From positions 1 through 53,914 of the forward strand of contig JAOAFQ010000157.1 of the NCBI GenBank assembly GCA_026416195.1: a stretch of 53,914 nucleotides of DNA. The letters are read 5' to 3'. Below the pieces are notes generated by a model. It made no database searches. It saw only the letters and a list, made by a program, of their open reading frames with translations, and had not been told where the DNA came from. Positions 1 to 7,933 of this stretch are shown piece by piece. Numbering within the stretch: position 1 is the stretch's first letter; each line of letters begins with the position of its first letter. The position numbers and the translations under genes are program-made. This DNA comes from Candidatus Aminicenantota bacterium. GTDB taxonomy: Bacteria; Acidobacteriota; Aminicenantia; Aminicenantales; CALLJL01.

Positions 1-160
1 GGCTTATCTGGCAACCTAATTTTCTGAATTCCTCAACTAAAAAACTTGAGCAAGCGTCAACCGCTTTTTTATCTTGGGTTGGTGATTCTCGGCTAACAAG
101 TTCTTTAAGAAGTTTAACCATTTCGGCTTGCCTCGATTTGAAATAAAGGGTAAAATCCAT
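1..160 (-). CDS. M20-family metallopeptidase, N-terminal fragment cut by the window edge
   Basis: Only the first 53 codons are visible; the frame starts at ATG 158-160 and runs off the left edge. The stretch LLKELVSRESPTQDKKAVD followed by a helix ending near FRKLGCQI is typical of the N-terminal helix of M20 zinc peptidases (glutamate carboxypeptidase, ArgE/DapE relatives), where an L(V/I)S..SP motif precedes the first strand. The metal ligands lie outside the window, so subclass and activity cannot be judged. No signal peptide is seen, so the product is probably cytoplasmic. A strong Shine-Dalgarno (AAGGAGG, 166-172, minus strand) stands 5 nt before the ATG and fixes the start. Confidence 0.7.
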   Translation of the reverse strand, partial: MDFTLYFKSRQAEMVKLLKELVSRESPTQDKKAVDACSSFLVEEFRKLGCQIS

Positions 161-277
161 GGGAGCCTCCTTTTATAATAATAAAATGATAAAAGGTGTT
201 TAAGCAATCAAATAAATAAGCTTTTAATAAAAAAAGAAAAATTTTAAAATAAGATTGAAAGTTATAAGTCCACCCTA

Positions 278-913
278 ATGAAAATGAGAAGATTATCTAT
301 ATTTTTAATTTTTTTCACCATCTTAATAATTTTCCCGAAGCCAACTTCAGCCTATCGGCCAGCCTCTCTTTTCCTAGATTTATCTTATGTTGATCCAGGC
401 CAAAAAAACTGGCGAAATACTTGGGCCGCTGGCTTTGGGGTAACCTTCCCTTTATCTTCAAAATTAGCTTTTTTCCTCAACTTCAGCCGTTGGCGGTTTG
501 AGGTTTCTTCCCTGGATGTGAGGTTATGGGGTGGTCATTTGACCCTATCACCCCTTGTTTCTGGAATTCACTTCCTTCTCTGGCCAAGAAAAATAATTTC
601 GCCTCTTCTGACAATAGGGATAGGTTATTTTTTTTCTGAATATCATTTTAATCAAAGGGATATTATTACCATTCCAGAAATAATAAAATTAAATAAAAAA
701 GTAAAAGGGAATTTAAGCGGGCAGATGGGGGTGGGAGTGGTACTTAATCTTTTCAGAAGAGCTGATTTTTGGTTTCAAATTGAAAACTATCGGACTTCTT
801 TGTCCGTAAAAACGATTATTGACGATCTCAATTTGGGAACATTTAAGAAAAGTGAATCCTTTCCTTTTCGGCCTATCCTTTATCGTTTTGGCCTTCAGAT
901 TAATCTATTTTAA
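278..913 (+). CDS. Exported outer-membrane beta-barrel-like protein
   Basis: The 211-residue product has an N-terminal signal peptide (basic MKMRR, a hydrophobic stretch, then a likely cleavage near PTSA-YRP around residue 26). The mature part alternates hydrophobic and polar residues, is rich in aromatics and ends in FGLQINLF. A C-terminal aromatic after alternating residues is the usual signature of small outer-membrane beta-barrels. I do not recognise a named family. There is no clear Shine-Dalgarno; TATAAG at 263-268 lies 9 nt before the ATG, so the mRNA leader may be very short. The gene is divergent from the M20 peptidase and its 3' end overlaps the convergent DUF1614 gene by 4 bp. Confidence 0.6.
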   Translation: MKMRRLSIFLIFFTILIIFPKPTSAYRPASLFLDLSYVDPGQKNWRNTWAAGFGVTFPLSSKLAFFLNFSRWRFEVSSLDVRLWGGHLTLSPLVSGIHFLLWPRKIISPLLTIGIGYFFSEYHFNQRDIITIPEIIKLNKKVKGNLSGQMGVGVVLNLFRRADFWFQIENYRTSLSVKTIIDDLNLGTFKKSESFPFRPILYRFGLQINLF

Positions 914-1605
914 AAAGAAGTTAGTAAGACAGCGATTATTCCGGTAAGAAAAACTCCATCGAAAGTTCCGGCGCCACCGATGGAAGCAACTGGAGCGCCT
1001 AAGCTACCGATTTTTTTTAGATTAAGAAGGTCAGCCCCAATTAAAGTCCCCAAGGTGCCACAGACATAAGCTATGACAGGCAGACTTTCACTAGTTAAAG
1101 GACTTATTGTTATTAAGATAAAAGAGATAAGAGCCGCGACGGCCGGCGGATAAAGGGCGGGGGTGGCAATGCCTAAACCTTTGATAGGTTTTGCAACTAG
1201 ATTGACAAGAAATGAAACTAAAGTAGTGGCTACCAGAAAATATGGCCAAAGAGACCACCATTTCAAGATAAGAAAGAGGCTTATAGTGGTAGGAATTATT
1301 GCCCCTCCTAAATTTACTGCCAAAATTGTCGATTGACGAAACCGAGCCGCTGGAATTTTAACTTTCCAGCCAAAAAAATCAATTATTCTTTGGGGAACAA
1401 TTTCCTCTGAATAGATTTTTTTTATTGGAAGATTGATCCAGCTACCAATTAAACAAAAAAATAAAAGAAGGAAAATTGTCTCGCCTTGAAGGCCAATTTT
1501 TTGAAAAGCAAAAGTAATCAGACCAATTTTTAACAAAAGGAAAAGAGCCGTTAGCAGGCAAAAATAGACCAGAATAATTAAAAAAACTACAGGTAGAAAA
1601 AACAT
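910..1605 (-). CDS. DUF1614 family integral membrane protein
   Basis: The 231-residue protein is almost entirely hydrophobic, with about seven predicted membrane segments. The C-terminal block containing GADLLNLKKIGSLGAPVASI and then GGAGTFDGVFLTGI is the conserved core of the DUF1614 family (uncharacterised membrane proteins of archaea and bacteria, about 220-240 residues), so it looks full length. The function of the family is not known; the glycine-rich GGAGTFDG motif and the mid-protein NLGGAIIP segment resemble pore or ligand-binding loops, but that is speculation. The gene stands alone on the minus strand, convergent with the beta-barrel gene, and has its own promoter candidate at 1624-1652. 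Confidence 0.85.
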   Translation of the reverse strand: MFFLPVVFLIILVYFCLLTALFLLLKIGLITFAFQKIGLQGETIFLLLFFCLIGSWINLPIKKIYSEEIVPQRIIDFFGWKVKIPAARFRQSTILAVNLGGAIIPTTISLFLILKWWSLWPYFLVATTLVSFLVNLVAKPIKGLGIATPALYPPAVAALISFILITISPLTSESLPVIAYVCGTLGTLIGADLLNLKKIGSLGAPVASIGGAGTFDGVFLTGIIAVLLTSF

Positions 1606-1623
1606 GGTTTTGTCTTTTTTCTC

Positions 1624-1652
1624 TTTATATGTTAGTTTCTGACTAAATTCAA
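1624..1652 (-). promoter_or_regulatory. Sigma-70-type promoter for the DUF1614 gene
   Basis: On the minus strand TTGAAT (1647-1652) is followed by a 17-nt spacer and TATAAA (1624-1629). This would start transcription about 12 nt before the ATG at 1605. The leader has no good Shine-Dalgarno. Spacing is ideal and the -10 box is 5/6; the -35 box is 4/6. Confidence 0.5.
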
Positions 1653-1715
1653 GAAAATAATTTTAAAAAGACAATCAAAAAATTAGAGAGAAGAAAAGGA
1701 TTAGTTTTTTATTTT

Positions 1716-2888
1716 CTATGAAACCAGAGAGCGAGTTCGATGCCAGAGACCGGCGGCCGCTCTGATTAGGCGGCCAAGGGGACGCTGTTTCAAACGAACA
1801 GAAAAATAGGAACAGCTTTCATGGCAACACAAACAATGAATGCATTTTAAATCATTAATTTGAGCTTGTCCTTTGACTATTTTAATAGCCCCAACTGGAC
1901 AAGCTCGTTGACAGTCACTACAACCTAAACAGGCTTCTTTTTTTACTTTGGGCCGCAGAGCTAATTGGTCCTGAAAATAGGCATATAAGAAAGAGGGAAG
2001 ATAACGTCGAAAAAGTCGAACCGCAATGGCCGAAAGTTTAAAGTCAGGAATCAAGATATTTTCTAATTTTTCTCCATAAATGTGGATATTTCTAAGATCA
2101 CCAATTCCCAAACCTCGATTATGGGCTTGCCAAGTGGTGAAAACCTGAAAGGGCTCTAAACCAATAATTTTTCCGGCGACCGCATCAAGGGCAACCGAAT
2201 CCCGGCTAGCCAGAATAAGACCAACTTTTCTTGGATTCCCAGAAGATGGTCCTTCGCCTTCCATAGCCACCACTGCATCCATTAAAGTCAAATCTGGTTT
2301 TCTGATAGAGAAGATATCGACCAAAGCCTTCGAAAAATCTTCATTCCAAATATGTTCTCGATGGACTTTTAATCGAAGACCATGGGGAATAAGGCCAAAA
2401 AAATTTTTGATAGCACCAGTAAAAATCGTGAAGGAATGGGTTTTTAACTTAGGTAGATTAACCAGAACATCAGCTTCTAAAGCCTCTCGAGAAAAAAGAA
2501 TTGTTTCTAGTTTTTCGCCCTCAATTCCAATCTTTTTAAAACCTTTATCTTTTAAATAAGAAAATTCTATATCTTGGTCGGCAAGAGCCATTTTGAGTCC
2601 AGAAGAAAAAAAAGGATCACCTCGTCGCTTATCTAAGTCGTCGCCAATAGTAATGGTAACATTCCAGTTTTTTAAAAATTCAACGACGCCTCGAGCAAAT
2701 AAGGGATGAGTGTAAATAGCTCTTTCCACAGGAGAAAAAGGAGAGAGTAAATTAATTTTAATAAATATTTTGACTCTACCTCGTAAGAGCGAGCTCAAGC
2801 CTTCAAGGGAGGAACAGACCTCTTCGATGGCGGAAACCACAATTTTTGGATCATATGAAGAGGCCTTAGCTATAGCTACCCAGGACAT
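1716..2888 (-). CDS. DUF362 domain protein with C-terminal 2x[4Fe-4S] ferredoxin domain
   Basis: The 390-residue protein has an N-terminal DUF362 domain (about residues 1-310), recognisable from VNLPKLKTHSFTIFTGAIKN and the later MEGEGPSSGNPRKVGLILAS block. A ferredoxin domain follows (about 315-370) with two cysteine clusters, CLGCSDCQRACP and CIHCLCCHESC, each able to hold a [4Fe-4S] centre. DUF362 proteins are redox-associated and widespread in anaerobes, but their reaction is not established. There is no signal peptide, so it is probably cytoplasmic. The gene is divergent from the aminotransferase at 3068, with which it shares a 179-bp regulatory region. Confidence 0.88.
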   Translation of the reverse strand: MSWVAIAKASSYDPKIVVSAIEEVCSSLEGLSSLLRGRVKIFIKINLLSPFSPVERAIYTHPLFARGVVEFLKNWNVTITIGDDLDKRRGDPFFSSGLKMALADQDIEFSYLKDKGFKKIGIEGEKLETILFSREALEADVLVNLPKLKTHSFTIFTGAIKNFFGLIPHGLRLKVHREHIWNEDFSKALVDIFSIRKPDLTLMDAVVAMEGEGPSSGNPRKVGLILASRDSVALDAVAGKIIGLEPFQVFTTWQAHNRGLGIGDLRNIHIYGEKLENILIPDFKLSAIAVRLFRRYLPSFLYAYFQDQLALRPKVKKEACLGCSDCQRACPVGAIKIVKGQAQINDLKCIHCLCCHESCSYFSVRLKQRPLGRLIRAAAGLWHRTRSLVS

Positions 2889-2897
2889 GACTTGGCT

Positions 2898-2927
2898 ATT
2901 TTAGAAATCTTTTAGGTTAGTTTTCAA
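2898..2927 (-). promoter_or_regulatory. Sigma-70-type promoter for the DUF362 gene, near-leaderless
   Basis: Minus-strand TTGAAA (2922-2927, 5/6), an 18-nt spacer and TAAAAT (2898-2903, 5/6). Only 9 nt separate the -10 box from the ATG at 2888, so the predicted leader is about 2-3 nt. No Shine-Dalgarno is present, which agrees with leaderless initiation. Confidence 0.55.
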
Positions 2928-2974
2928 CATTTAGATTAGATAGGGATGAAAATTATTTCTTTGAGGCGAAAAAA

Positions 2975-2999
2975 TTTCAAGAAATCTTTTATCTTGAAA
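2975..2999. promoter_or_regulatory. Palindromic operator candidate overlapping a -35 box
   Basis: A perfect 8-bp inverted repeat, TTTCAAGA (2975-2982) and TCTTGAAA (2992-2999), separated by 9 bp, lies between the divergent DUF362 and aminotransferase genes. Its right arm contains TTGAAA (2994-2999), which with an 18-nt spacer and TATGAC (3018-3023) could be the promoter of the aminotransferase. The spacing (half-site centres 17 bp apart) suits a dimeric repressor, but no regulator is identified. Confidence 0.35.
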
Positions 3000-3067
3000 C
3001 CGTCAAAACCATTTTGATATGACATAGGAAAAGAGAAAGGCCTTTGAATCAAATGAAAGGAGAAAAA

Positions 3068-4381
3068 ATGTTTTTCAAAGATGGCAGAAGAGCCTTTTTA
3101 AAGACATTGGGTCTTACCTTTGGCAGTTTAAAATTTTTTAGTTTAGAAAAAAAAGCTGATGCCTCTTGGCTTGAAACTAAAATTAAAGAAATTGAAAATC
3201 TTGATCCTCTTGACGTGGCCCAAGATGAGAGTTTTTGGTTCCATGTTCAGGAAGCTTTTGATGTTGATCGAAGCTTGATCAATTTGAATAATGGTGGGGT
3301 TCATCCTGCCCCTCGTCTTGTTATGCAAGCTCTCCATCGTTATCTTGACTTTGCCAATGCCGCACCCACTGTTAATTCATGGGGATATATTCGGACTCGC
3401 CGCGAGTTTATCCGCCAAAAAATCGCTGAAACTTTCGGCTGTTCTCCTGAGGAGATTGCCATTACTCGAAATGTTACAGAAAGCCTTCAAATTGTTCTTC
3501 TTGGAATTGATCTTAAACCGGGTGATGAAATTATTACGACGACCCATGATTATCCCTCGATGAAAAATGCTCTCTTTCAAAGAGAAAAAAGAGAGGGAAT
3601 TAAGGTCAAGCTTGTTCCTTTTCCTTATCCAGCTCTTAATAAACAGGAACTAGTTGATTGCTTTGCTCAGAATATTACCCCCCGAACTAAAATGATTCTT
3701 GTTTGTCATATAACCAATTTGACCGGACAAATTTTTCCAGTTAAGGATATTAGCCAATTAGCCAGAGAAAAAGGAATTGAACTGGTAATTGATGGAGCTC
3801 ATTCTTTTGGACATTTGGTTGATCAACAAAAAGATCTCGATTGTGATATTTATGGGGGCAATCTTCATAAATGGATGATGGCCCCAATTGGCACCGGTTT
3901 TCTTTATGTTAAAAAGGAAAAGATCAAAAAAATTTGGCCTCTTTTTCCATCGCCTGATCCTCAAAGTGATGATATCCGAAAATTCGAACATTATGGTACC
4001 CACCCTGAACCTATTTGGCTAGCGATTGGTGAAGCCTTGAGCTTTCATCATACCTTAGGACCTAAAAGAAAAGAAGAGCGACTTCGCTATCTTAAAGATT
4101 ATTGGGCTAAAGCTTTAGCAATCCTACCTGGAGTTAAAATTCTTACTTCCTTTAATCCTGAGTTAGCCTGTGGGCTTGGTTCATTTACGGTTGAAGGCAG
4201 GGACATGCTTCGTCTTTCTCAAATCTTGATGGATAAGCACCGCATTCATACCACCGCTGGAATTCTTCCTGATGGCGTTCCTTTTATGAGAATTACCCCC
4301 TCTATTTACACGACTCTTAAGGAGCTTGATTATTTTATTGAAATAATAAGTCATTATATCAAAACGGGCTGGTCGGCTTAA
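3068..4381 (+). CDS. Tat-targeted class V aminotransferase-fold PLP enzyme (isopenicillin-N-epimerase-like)
   Basis: The product is a fold-type I PLP enzyme of the class V / CefD-like group. Visible hallmarks are the N-terminal NNGG turn, ITRNVTESLQIVLLGI, VCHITNLTGQIFPV, the PLP Asp in ELVIDGAHSFGH, and the Schiff-base lysine in GGNLHKWMMAPIGTGFL. It carries a twin-arginine-like leader, GRRAFLKTLGLTFG, suggesting folded export with cofactor. I chose ATG 3068 because AAAGGAG lies 5 nt upstream; an upstream in-frame TTG at 3044 lacks such a site. Family members act as selenocysteine lyase/cysteine desulfurase-like enzymes or epimerases; the substrate cannot be told here. Its neighbour downstream (4459) also has a Tat-like leader. 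Confidence 0.85.
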   Translation: MFFKDGRRAFLKTLGLTFGSLKFFSLEKKADASWLETKIKEIENLDPLDVAQDESFWFHVQEAFDVDRSLINLNNGGVHPAPRLVMQALHRYLDFANAAPTVNSWGYIRTRREFIRQKIAETFGCSPEEIAITRNVTESLQIVLLGIDLKPGDEIITTTHDYPSMKNALFQREKREGIKVKLVPFPYPALNKQELVDCFAQNITPRTKMILVCHITNLTGQIFPVKDISQLAREKGIELVIDGAHSFGHLVDQQKDLDCDIYGGNLHKWMMAPIGTGFLYVKKEKIKKIWPLFPSPDPQSDDIRKFEHYGTHPEPIWLAIGEALSFHHTLGPKRKEERLRYLKDYWAKALAILPGVKILTSFNPELACGLGSFTVEGRDMLRLSQILMDKHRIHTTAGILPDGVPFMRITPSIYTTLKELDYFIEIISHYIKTGWSA

Positions 4382-4423
4382 AGGTAAGCCTTTAAGATTA
4401 TCTAGCTTTATCTTTTCGACTTG

Positions 4424-4452
4424 TTGCTCCTAAGTTCGAAAAAGTTTATAAT
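4424..4452 (+). promoter_or_regulatory. Promoter giving a leaderless mRNA for the radical SAM gene
   Basis: A consensus -10 box TATAAT (4447-4452) is followed by exactly 6 nt (ATATAT) and the ATG at 4459. The -35 region at 17 nt spacing is the weak TTGCTC (4424-4429, 3/6). Transcription would begin at or next to the start codon, and no Shine-Dalgarno exists. Confidence 0.55.
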
Positions 4453-4458
4453 ATATAT

Positions 4459-5475
4459 ATGAAAAGAAGGGATTTTATAAAAACCTCTCTTTCCATTCCC
4501 TTCCTAATGTCAATAAAGGTGCCGGTGCTCGAATCATCATTGCAAGAAGAAGCTAAAAAGGCGTTATATCCTGCCTATGTTCAGGCCGAAAAAGAAGGGC
4601 TTTTAAAAGAAAGAATAGAAGCTCTTTTCGCTTATTATGAGAATTGCCATCTTTGTCCCCGCAACTGCCGAGTAAATCGCCTAAAAGGTGAAACTGGAGT
4701 CTGCCGCGCCACCGCTAGAGTTAAGGTTTCAAGTGCCTTTCCTCACTTTGGTGAAGAAGCTCCTCTAGTTGGTCGAGCCGGCTCAGGTACAATATTCTTT
4801 TCTAATTGTGGCTTAAGATGTGTTTACTGTCAAAATTATACGATAAGCATTCAAGGAGAAGGCATAGAAATCAGCGATGAACAGCTGGCAGAAATTATGC
4901 TTAAAGTCCAAGGGTTTGGATGCCACAATATCAATCTTGTTACTCCAACTCACTACGTTCCTAATATTATTCGAGCTCTTCGTATAGCCTGCCAACGAGG
5001 GTTAAGAATTCCTCTTGTCTATAATACTGGCGGCTACGATAATCCTGAAATGATTCAACTTCTCGATGGTCTGGTCGATATTTATCTTCCTGATCTCAAA
5101 TATAACGACCCATCTCAAGCCGCTACCTATTCTGAAGGGGCTTATAATTATCCCTATTATGCTAAATTAGCTATAAAAGAAATGTATCGCCAAGTTGGTG
5201 ATCTGATTGTGGATGAAAGGGGCATCGCCAAAAGAGGATTAATACTACGACATTTGGTTTTACCCAATAATGTTTCAGGAACAAAGGAAGTAATTCGTTT
5301 TATTGCTGAAGAATTATCGCCGACGACTTATGTCAATTTGATGGATCAATACCGGCCTGAACACCGAGCTAAGGAATTTCCAGCTATTTCGAGACGATTA
5401 AAAAGAGAAGAATTTCAGGAAGCCCTAAAATGGGCTCGTCAGTATGGTCTTAAGAGGCTTGATCGGTCCTTTTAA
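4459..5475 (+). CDS. PflX-like radical SAM protein (COG1313 type) with a Tat-like leader
   Basis: The 338-residue protein has a four-cysteine N-terminal motif (CHLCPRNCRVNRLKGETGVC) and then the radical SAM cluster CGLRCVYCQN, which supplies the CxxxCxxC ligands for the SAM-binding [4Fe-4S]. NTGGYDNPEMIQLL and PDLKYNDP are typical of PflX-type proteins related to pyruvate-formate-lyase activating enzyme. The substrate of this family is not known. The protein starts with MKRRDFIKTSLSIPFL, a twin-arginine-like leader, which is unexpected because SAM is a cytoplasmic cofactor. The start is supported by a -10 box 6 nt upstream. It lies 77 nt behind the Tat-tagged aminotransferase. Confidence 0.85.
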   Translation: MKRRDFIKTSLSIPFLMSIKVPVLESSLQEEAKKALYPAYVQAEKEGLLKERIEALFAYYENCHLCPRNCRVNRLKGETGVCRATARVKVSSAFPHFGEEAPLVGRAGSGTIFFSNCGLRCVYCQNYTISIQGEGIEISDEQLAEIMLKVQGFGCHNINLVTPTHYVPNIIRALRIACQRGLRIPLVYNTGGYDNPEMIQLLDGLVDIYLPDLKYNDPSQAATYSEGAYNYPYYAKLAIKEMYRQVGDLIVDERGIAKRGLILRHLVLPNNVSGTKEVIRFIAEELSPTTYVNLMDQYRPEHRAKEFPAISRRLKREEFQEALKWARQYGLKRLDRSF

Positions 5476-5536
5476 AAAGACTTATTTGATTTATTTTTTC
5501 AAATAGCATAGATTCTTAATAATCAAACTATCAAAA

Positions 5537-7921
5537 ATGAGGCAACAACTTTATTTAAGAAGGGCTTATTTAATCTTTTTTTTATCCATCTTTTTCTTTT
5601 TAACTCGTTTAATTCCCCGCCTTCAAGCCGAAATCTATTATCCCTGGAAAGAAGTTTATGCTGGAGCCTTAGATAATCGAGCCTTGGCTGGAATAGCTTT
5701 TCTGGTAAATTCTACCCAGGGCTTTGCTTTCCGTTTTCGTCTAAACAAAAATGGTGAGATAGCTGATAATCTAGACTGGCTTGATTTAGTGGCCGAGGTT
5801 GGGCCTCATGCCCCTGACGGTCAATATGCTCGGATAAAATTCGATGTTTCCCTTCCTTTTCAAAAGGGAGCTGAAACGCCTCTCCTCATAAAACCACCCC
5901 CCAAGAAGAACGTTTTAACTCTAGAATGGTCAAGAATTGAGGAAAAGACTATTATTGGACGGATAGAAGCTCCTCCTTTTATTAATCTCCAGTTAATTCA
6001 TTATTTTCCCTGGGATCTAGGGGGGACTTATCAGGCTTCGCCAACGGGTGGAGTTATAGGTGAAAGCGGAGGTACTTCTAAGCAGTATTATTTCATGTGG
6101 ACTGATCGGGCCGGGATTCCTCTTTCGTCAAGTCAAGGAAGTGAGGTTGTTCTATCCTTCCCCATGGAAAAAATTTCTAGCCTTTATTTCGTGGCTGGTG
6201 TAGAAAGTAATCCTGATTATTTAATGAAAAGACTTTTTCGATATCGTAATGCAAAAACGATTGCTACTTTTCTTGAGGAGGAAGCTAATCGTTATCAAAG
6301 AAAAAGAGTTAAAATTGAGGGGCTGTATGAAGGGGTTCCTGAAGCAATAACTAATAACATATTCTGGACGATCCTTTATCAAGCAGGCTATCATCGTCTT
6401 TATTCTCCAGCGGGAAGAAAATGGATTTTTCCTAATCCCAAAGGCGAACCAGATCATTGGACTATTTTCGAATGGGATTCTTTTTTCAATGCCTTGGAAG
6501 CGGCGGTGGAAAGCTCTTTTCATGCCCGTCAAATTGTCGAAGCTGTCCTCGAAACGCAATATCCAAACGGCAACATACCTAACTGGCGAAGTCGAACCAA
6601 TGGAACGCCTGATAGGTCTCAACCCCCAGTTGGGTCTTTTATTGTCCTAAAACTTTTTCTTAAAACTGGAGATTTTGATTTTTTACGTCGTTCCTACCCC
6701 TATCTTAAAAAATGGCATGCTTTTTGGAGAGCCCCTGGATCCTCAGGATTACCTCGTCGAGATGGGAATAATGATGGACTGCTCGAATGGGGCTCTGATG
6801 CTGACCTTGTCCTCTCTCGAAAATTTCCCACCTGGGAGGAAAACGCGAGTGGTAAGCAGCGAGCCATGTGGGAAAGTGGTCAGGACGATCTACCCAATTG
6901 GGATGAGGCCGGTTTCAATGAATTCACTGGAACTTTGACAATGAACTGCCTTGATCTCAATTGTCTTTATGCTCTTGACGCTTGGTCTTTAGCTCAAATA
7001 GCTCGTTTTCTTCAGGAACCGGCCGCTTATGAAGAATATATGGATGAATATAATCGCTTACGTAATTTAATCAATCAATATTTTTGGAATGAGAGCGAAG
7101 GTTTCTATTATGACCGCCATTGGAATGGCCAATTTTCAAAAAGAAAAGCCGCTTCTAACTTCTATCCTCTTTTAGCCCGAATTCCTGATGAAGCCAAAGC
7201 TCAAAAAATGATTCGCCGTCTTCTCAACCCCAAGGAATTCTGGGGGGATTACATTCTACCAACTATTTCTCGAGACGATCCAGCTTTTAAGGATCAGCAG
7301 TACTGGCGAGGAACTATATGGCCGCCGACGAATTATCTCATATATCAAGGTCTAAAAGCCTATGGCTTTGACACTGTGGCCTCAGAGTTCGCTAAGAAAA
7401 GTGCTAATCTTTTTTTGAGAGCTTGGAAAACCTTTCAGATTTGCCCAGAAAATTTCGATTCAAGAACAGGCGAGGCAGGTGGTCAGAAATTCCAAAGTTG
7501 GGGCCCACTATTTGCTTTAATCGCTCTTGAAGAGTATCTGGATTTTACTCCTTGGGAGGGTTTTCGCTTTGGCCTAATTGCTCCTGAAAAGGAGGGAAAG
7601 CTTTCTCGGTTGGCTATCCAAGGACGTCATTATGAAGTTGAAGTTTCAAGAAAAAAAATTCAGTTAAGAGAAGAAGGGCGGGAAATAATTAAGGCTAATG
7701 GGGGCGCTGTTTTTAGGCAATTCTTATATTCAGACAATGAAGTTTCTTTTAATCTTAATACTCTGGAAGAAAGAAAAATCAAAATTAATTTTATAAAAAA
7801 AGGCAAATATCAACTTATGATTGACAATATCGTTCGGCAAGTTTTTCGGGGAAAAGATATTACTTTTACGGTGCCTGCAGGAAACCATTCAGTCTCCATT
7901 TTTCTTCTTGAGGAAGAATAA
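5537..7921 (+). CDS. Exported GH63-type alpha-glucosidase
   Basis: The 794-residue protein has a signal peptide (hydrophobic LIFFLSIFFFLTRLI, cleavage near LQA-EIYY), an N-terminal beta domain and an (alpha/alpha)6 catalytic barrel with GH63/YgjK-like hallmarks: WDSFFNALEA, LETQYPNGNIPNWRS, DGNNDGLLEWGSDADL, AASNFYPLLARIP, YWRGTIWPPTNYLIYQGL and FDSRTGEAGG followed by WGPLFALIALEEY. Family members hydrolyse alpha-glucosidic bonds in oligosaccharides or mannosyl/glucosylglycerate. The candidate acids are the Asp in EWDSFF and the acidic residues of the LEWGSD and FDSRTGE segments. The C-terminal ~120 residues form a beta domain. A weak promoter (TTGATT 5486-5491, TAGATT 5509-5514) precedes it; there is no Shine-Dalgarno. 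Confidence 0.8.
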   Translation: MRQQLYLRRAYLIFFLSIFFFLTRLIPRLQAEIYYPWKEVYAGALDNRALAGIAFLVNSTQGFAFRFRLNKNGEIADNLDWLDLVAEVGPHAPDGQYARIKFDVSLPFQKGAETPLLIKPPPKKNVLTLEWSRIEEKTIIGRIEAPPFINLQLIHYFPWDLGGTYQASPTGGVIGESGGTSKQYYFMWTDRAGIPLSSSQGSEVVLSFPMEKISSLYFVAGVESNPDYLMKRLFRYRNAKTIATFLEEEANRYQRKRVKIEGLYEGVPEAITNNIFWTILYQAGYHRLYSPAGRKWIFPNPKGEPDHWTIFEWDSFFNALEAAVESSFHARQIVEAVLETQYPNGNIPNWRSRTNGTPDRSQPPVGSFIVLKLFLKTGDFDFLRRSYPYLKKWHAFWRAPGSSGLPRRDGNNDGLLEWGSDADLVLSRKFPTWEENASGKQRAMWESGQDDLPNWDEAGFNEFTGTLTMNCLDLNCLYALDAWSLAQIARFLQEPAAYEEYMDEYNRLRNLINQYFWNESEGFYYDRHWNGQFSKRKAASNFYPLLARIPDEAKAQKMIRRLLNPKEFWGDYILPTISRDDPAFKDQQYWRGTIWPPTNYLIYQGLKAYGFDTVASEFAKKSANLFLRAWKTFQICPENFDSRTGEAGGQKFQSWGPLFALIALEEYLDFTPWEGFRFGLIAPEKEGKLSRLAIQGRHYEVEVSRKKIQLREEGREIIKANGGAVFRQFLYSDNEVSFNLNTLEERKIKINFIKKGKYQLMIDNIVRQVFRGKDITFTVPAGNHSVSIFLLEEE

Positions 7922-7933
7922 TTAAAGAAAAAA

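Noticed and set aside
3889-3906. TTGGCACC-like sigma-54 string
   Set aside because: Lies inside the aminotransferase coding sequence and the GC of the -12 element is absent at the required 10-bp spacing.
5483-5505. Inverted repeat TATTTGA...TCAAATA after the radical SAM gene
   Set aside because: Seven A/T-rich pairs with a 9-nt loop; too weak for a terminator, and the region also carries the candidate promoter of the GH63 gene.
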